Below are positions 30,488 to 32,370 of a stretch of DNA of 32,370 bases, piece after piece. The stretch spans positions 1-32,370 of the forward strand of contig JAMOSN010000079.1 of the NCBI GenBank assembly GCA_027068455.1, given 5' to 3'. Every line of letters begins with the position of its first letter. Position 1 is the stretch's first letter. A program made the position numbers and the translations under genes. The DNA is from Sulfurimonas sp. (GTDB lineage: Bacteria; Campylobacterota; Campylobacteria; Campylobacterales; Sulfurimonadaceae). The notes below the pieces were generated by a model. The model saw nothing but the letters and a program-made list of their open reading frames with translations, was not told where the DNA came from and did not search any database.

Positions 30488-32370
30488 TGTTCTTCAAAAC
30501 GGATTATATCTTGATAATCTCTCTATATCAAATATTGTTCTTAAAGATATATATATAAAATGGAATCATAAAATAGATCTTTCTGTAAAGAAAATAGTTA
30601 TTCAACCATCTAATGATGATACACAACATATAAGCTTACAGCAAACAAATCGATATATACAAACAATCTCAAAAACAACACATTGGTTTCATTCTATTGT
30701 TGTTGATGAAATCGTAAAAGATAATATCAAAGCTAGCTTTAAATATACAAGTGATGAGCAAGGTTTTTTCATAGCCAATACTCCAGAGTTTCAACTGAAA
30801 ACAAAAATCTTTTTAACACGCAACAAATTGCACTTCGCCATAGAGAATTTTTTAGATACAACAAAAGATATTGCCCTTAGTGGTGATCTTATTGTTGATA
30901 CAGATGAGATGCAACTTTACTCAAAACTTCATATCAATATACACAATGATGCAAAGTTGACTTTCTATGCCGTCTCTGACACGCAACAGTTACGTTATAA
31001 AATAAAAAGTGATCAAAAAATCACACATATAAAGTATCTTATTGATTTAGCACACCTTCCAAAAGAGGTGATGTTTTGGGCATATGATGCCATTAAAATG
31101 CAAGCACTAGAGATACAAAATATCTCAGGGTTTATCAACTATAATGATATAAACAATGCATATAAAAATATCCGTATCAAAGCAACAATACATAAACTTG
31201 ATTATACATACAACACGCAACTTGATGCAATCCATACACAGAAAACAGAGCTTGAGTTTAAAAATGGTCTTTTATATATTTACCCTAAGAAAGCCTACTC
31301 TTATGGTATGTACCTTGGAAAAAGCTGGCTTAAGATTGATTTTACAAAAAAAGAGGAACTCTTAACACTCTATCTTCTTTTTAACGGTAAACTCAATAAA
31401 GATATGCTCCATATCCTCAACACCTATAAAATTAAACTTCCCTTTTTGCAACATAGCGGATATGCAAAAACAAACTTGAAAATAACAGTAAATTTACGCA
31501 CTATTGCTGTCGATGCTTATGGAAAGTTTTTTGTTAAACAAGGAAATTTTGACTATCTTGGTTTAAATATTGACATTAAAAATACCTCTGTTAAACTTAA
31601 CAATTATGATGTAACGATTGATTCTATGCAAGCATCCATCAAAGACATAGCACAGGCTGATGTTAAAGTGCATTACAATGCAAAAAAATCTAGTGGTATT
31701 ATTAATTTCCAATTTAACAAAATTGATGTTGAAGGTTTAAGTCTTGATAAAAAAACACTGCCTTTACGCGCAAGTTATCATATCTCTCCAAAAGGTGATT
31801 TTATAAAAATCACACAATCACATTGGGTATATAATAAGCAACATAAGATTACACTTGATGCTTTACATCTTCCGTTTAATATACGAACACTTCTTATAAC
31901 TATGCCTATAGTACATTTTGATGTTAACAACATTGCAAATGGATATATAAGTGGTACCATTGATGTGAAGAAAAAACTTGTTGATCTGGATATAGATATA
32001 CTTCATTTTGCATTTCAGGGTATAACCCACGCTCAATCAAACACACAACTTAAAATCCATTACGATAAAACATTAGAGATAACATCACCTGATGATATAT
32101 ATTTTAGTGTTAATGGCTCTAGCTATATCATTAAACAGCTTCATGTTATACTTCAAGATAATATCTTAAAACTCAAAAGAACAACACTCTCTATCGGTGA
32201 TTATATTACAGCAAAATTATATGCGAAATATCGTTTAGAGGAAAAAACTGCTTCTATAAGTTTAAATAACTTCACACTTAAAAATCCAAAAAATGACGAA
32301 ATCCTCTACCAAAAGAAAAAAATAATGCTCTTTGCAAAATTATATGATGATAGTATTTTTATCAGTTCAA
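30390..32370 (+). CDS. AsmA/YhdP-like (DUF3971) envelope protein, 3' end outside window
   Basis: An open frame of more than 660 residues with no stop to the window end. From ATG 30390 (TAGGTAGTAG upstream) it has a short cytoplasmic N-terminus and one membrane segment (IAIVSFLSFIFLLFIVGFIV, about residues 16-35). A long repetitive beta-strand region follows, with alternating hydrophobic/polar strands and many Asn-Asp-Ile/Lys turns. This is the layout of AsmA/TamB/YhdP-type proteins, thought to form lipid-transfer bridges to the outer membrane. A GTG at 30441 is an alternative start but would cut into the helix. Family assignment is from architecture and from pairing with mltG; the diagnostic C-terminus is not seen. 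Confidence 0.75.
   Translation, partial: MKDSVIINIISKTYIAIVSFLSFIFLLFIVGFIVLQNGLYLDNLSISNIVLKDIYIKWNHKIDLSVKKIVIQPSNDDTQHISLQQTNRYIQTISKTTHWFHSIVVDEIVKDNIKASFKYTSDEQGFFIANTPEFQLKTKIFLTRNKLHFAIENFLDTTKDIALSGDLIVDTDEMQLYSKLHINIHNDAKLTFYAVSDTQQLRYKIKSDQKITHIKYLIDLAHLPKEVMFWAYDAIKMQALEIQNISGFINYNDINNAYKNIRIKATIHKLDYTYNTQLDAIHTQKTELEFKNGLLYIYPKKAYSYGMYLGKSWLKIDFTKKEELLTLYLLFNGKLNKDMLHILNTYKIKLPFLQHSGYAKTNLKITVNLRTIAVDAYGKFFVKQGNFDYLGLNIDIKNTSVKLNNYDVTIDSMQASIKDIAQADVKVHYNAKKSSGIINFQFNKIDVEGLSLDKKTLPLRASYHISPKGDFIKITQSHWVYNKQHKITLDALHLPFNIRTLLITMPIVHFDVNNIANGYISGTIDVKKKLVDLDIDILHFAFQGITHAQSNTQLKIHYDKTLEITSPDDIYFSVNGSSYIIKQLHVILQDNILKLKRTTLSIGDYITAKLYAKYRLEEKTASISLNNFTLKNPKNDEILYQKKKIMLFAKLYDDSIFISS

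Larger units (their letters stand above)
349..31219. repeat. Dispersed octamer AACACGCA, 21 exact copies
   Basis: Plus-strand copies start at 349, 7336, 7450, 7633, 7786, 13941, 18589, 30815 and 31212. Minus-strand copies (TGCGTGTT on plus) start at 7018, 7473, 8098, 8258, 8786, 8920, 10413, 10623, 11389, 11752, 14086 and 30211. All are followed by A or G (17 A, 4 G), and 11 extend to AACACGCAAC. Seventeen read on the sense strand of the host gene, in more than one reading frame, and one is in rnpB. Assuming about 35% G+C, roughly one copy would be expected by chance. None occurs in the 19.4-29.4 kb carbon-metabolism block. Confidence 0.85.

Noticed and set aside
1-32370. Mobile elements, prophage, toxin-antitoxin or restriction genes
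   Set aside because: Searched by eye on both strands; every substantial frame belongs to a housekeeping or envelope family, and no transposase, integrase or terminal repeats were seen.

Overview
The window reads as chromosomal core DNA of an AT-rich Campylobacterota (epsilonproteobacterial) bacterium, most likely a sulfur-oxidising autotroph of the Sulfurimonas type. The grounds are protein family content, gene order (metG / small Cys protein / fbp / mobB / lipoprotein / yggT / gltX, an arrangement I recall from Campylobacter), a four-subunit 2-oxoglutarate:acceptor oxidoreductase beside malate dehydrogenase, a two-subunit fumarase and succinyl-CoA synthetase, and a monomeric isocitrate dehydrogenase. 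No phage, IS element, integrase or CRISPR array is visible.

Layout. (1) 1-4749, + strand: a tightly overlapping envelope operon, kdsC (5' end cut off), lptC, lptA, engB, an ArgA-like GNAT acetyltransferase, a small membrane protein and mrdA (PBP2). (2) 4753-6377, - strand: a CaCA cation exchanger, ybeY and a YjfB-like small protein. (3) 6471-7809, + strand: queC and a YgjP-type metalloprotease-like gene, ending tail-to-tail against (4) 7798-14799, - strand: a DUF4015 glycosidase-like protein, an orphan Tat-exported TRAP solute-binding protein, a Mur-ligase-like protein without an evident ATPase core, metG, a four-Cys small protein, fbp and mobB. (5) 14886-15344, +: a lipoprotein. (6) 15373-18048, -: yggT, a GluRS-like protein with destroyed catalytic motifs, tRNA-Glu(UUC), a REC plus ribbon-helix-helix response regulator, and a small unknown protein. 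(7) 18278-19396: RNase P RNA (-) divergent from a TetR-family gene (+), with four operator-like palindromes spaced exactly 32 bp apart between them. (8) 19441-29380, -: the central carbon block icd, mdh-fumA-fumB-sucC-sucD, oorDABC, with a strong terminator at its end. (9) 29516-32370: mltG (-) and a large AsmA/DUF3971-like envelope protein (+, runs off the window) whose 5' ends overlap head-to-head.

The metabolic block covers oxaloacetate/malate/fumarate and succinate/succinyl-CoA/2-oxoglutarate/isocitrate, i.e. most of the reductive TCA cycle; ATP-citrate lyase and fumarate reductase are not in the window, so the direction of flux is inferred.

The most unusual signals are: a dispersed non-palindromic octamer AACACGCA (21 exact copies where about one is expected), which looks like an uptake-type or other genome-signal sequence; the phased four-operator array; the catalytically dismantled GluRS paralogue next to tRNA-Glu; and the Mur-like protein ending in a beta-clamp-binding-like peptide.
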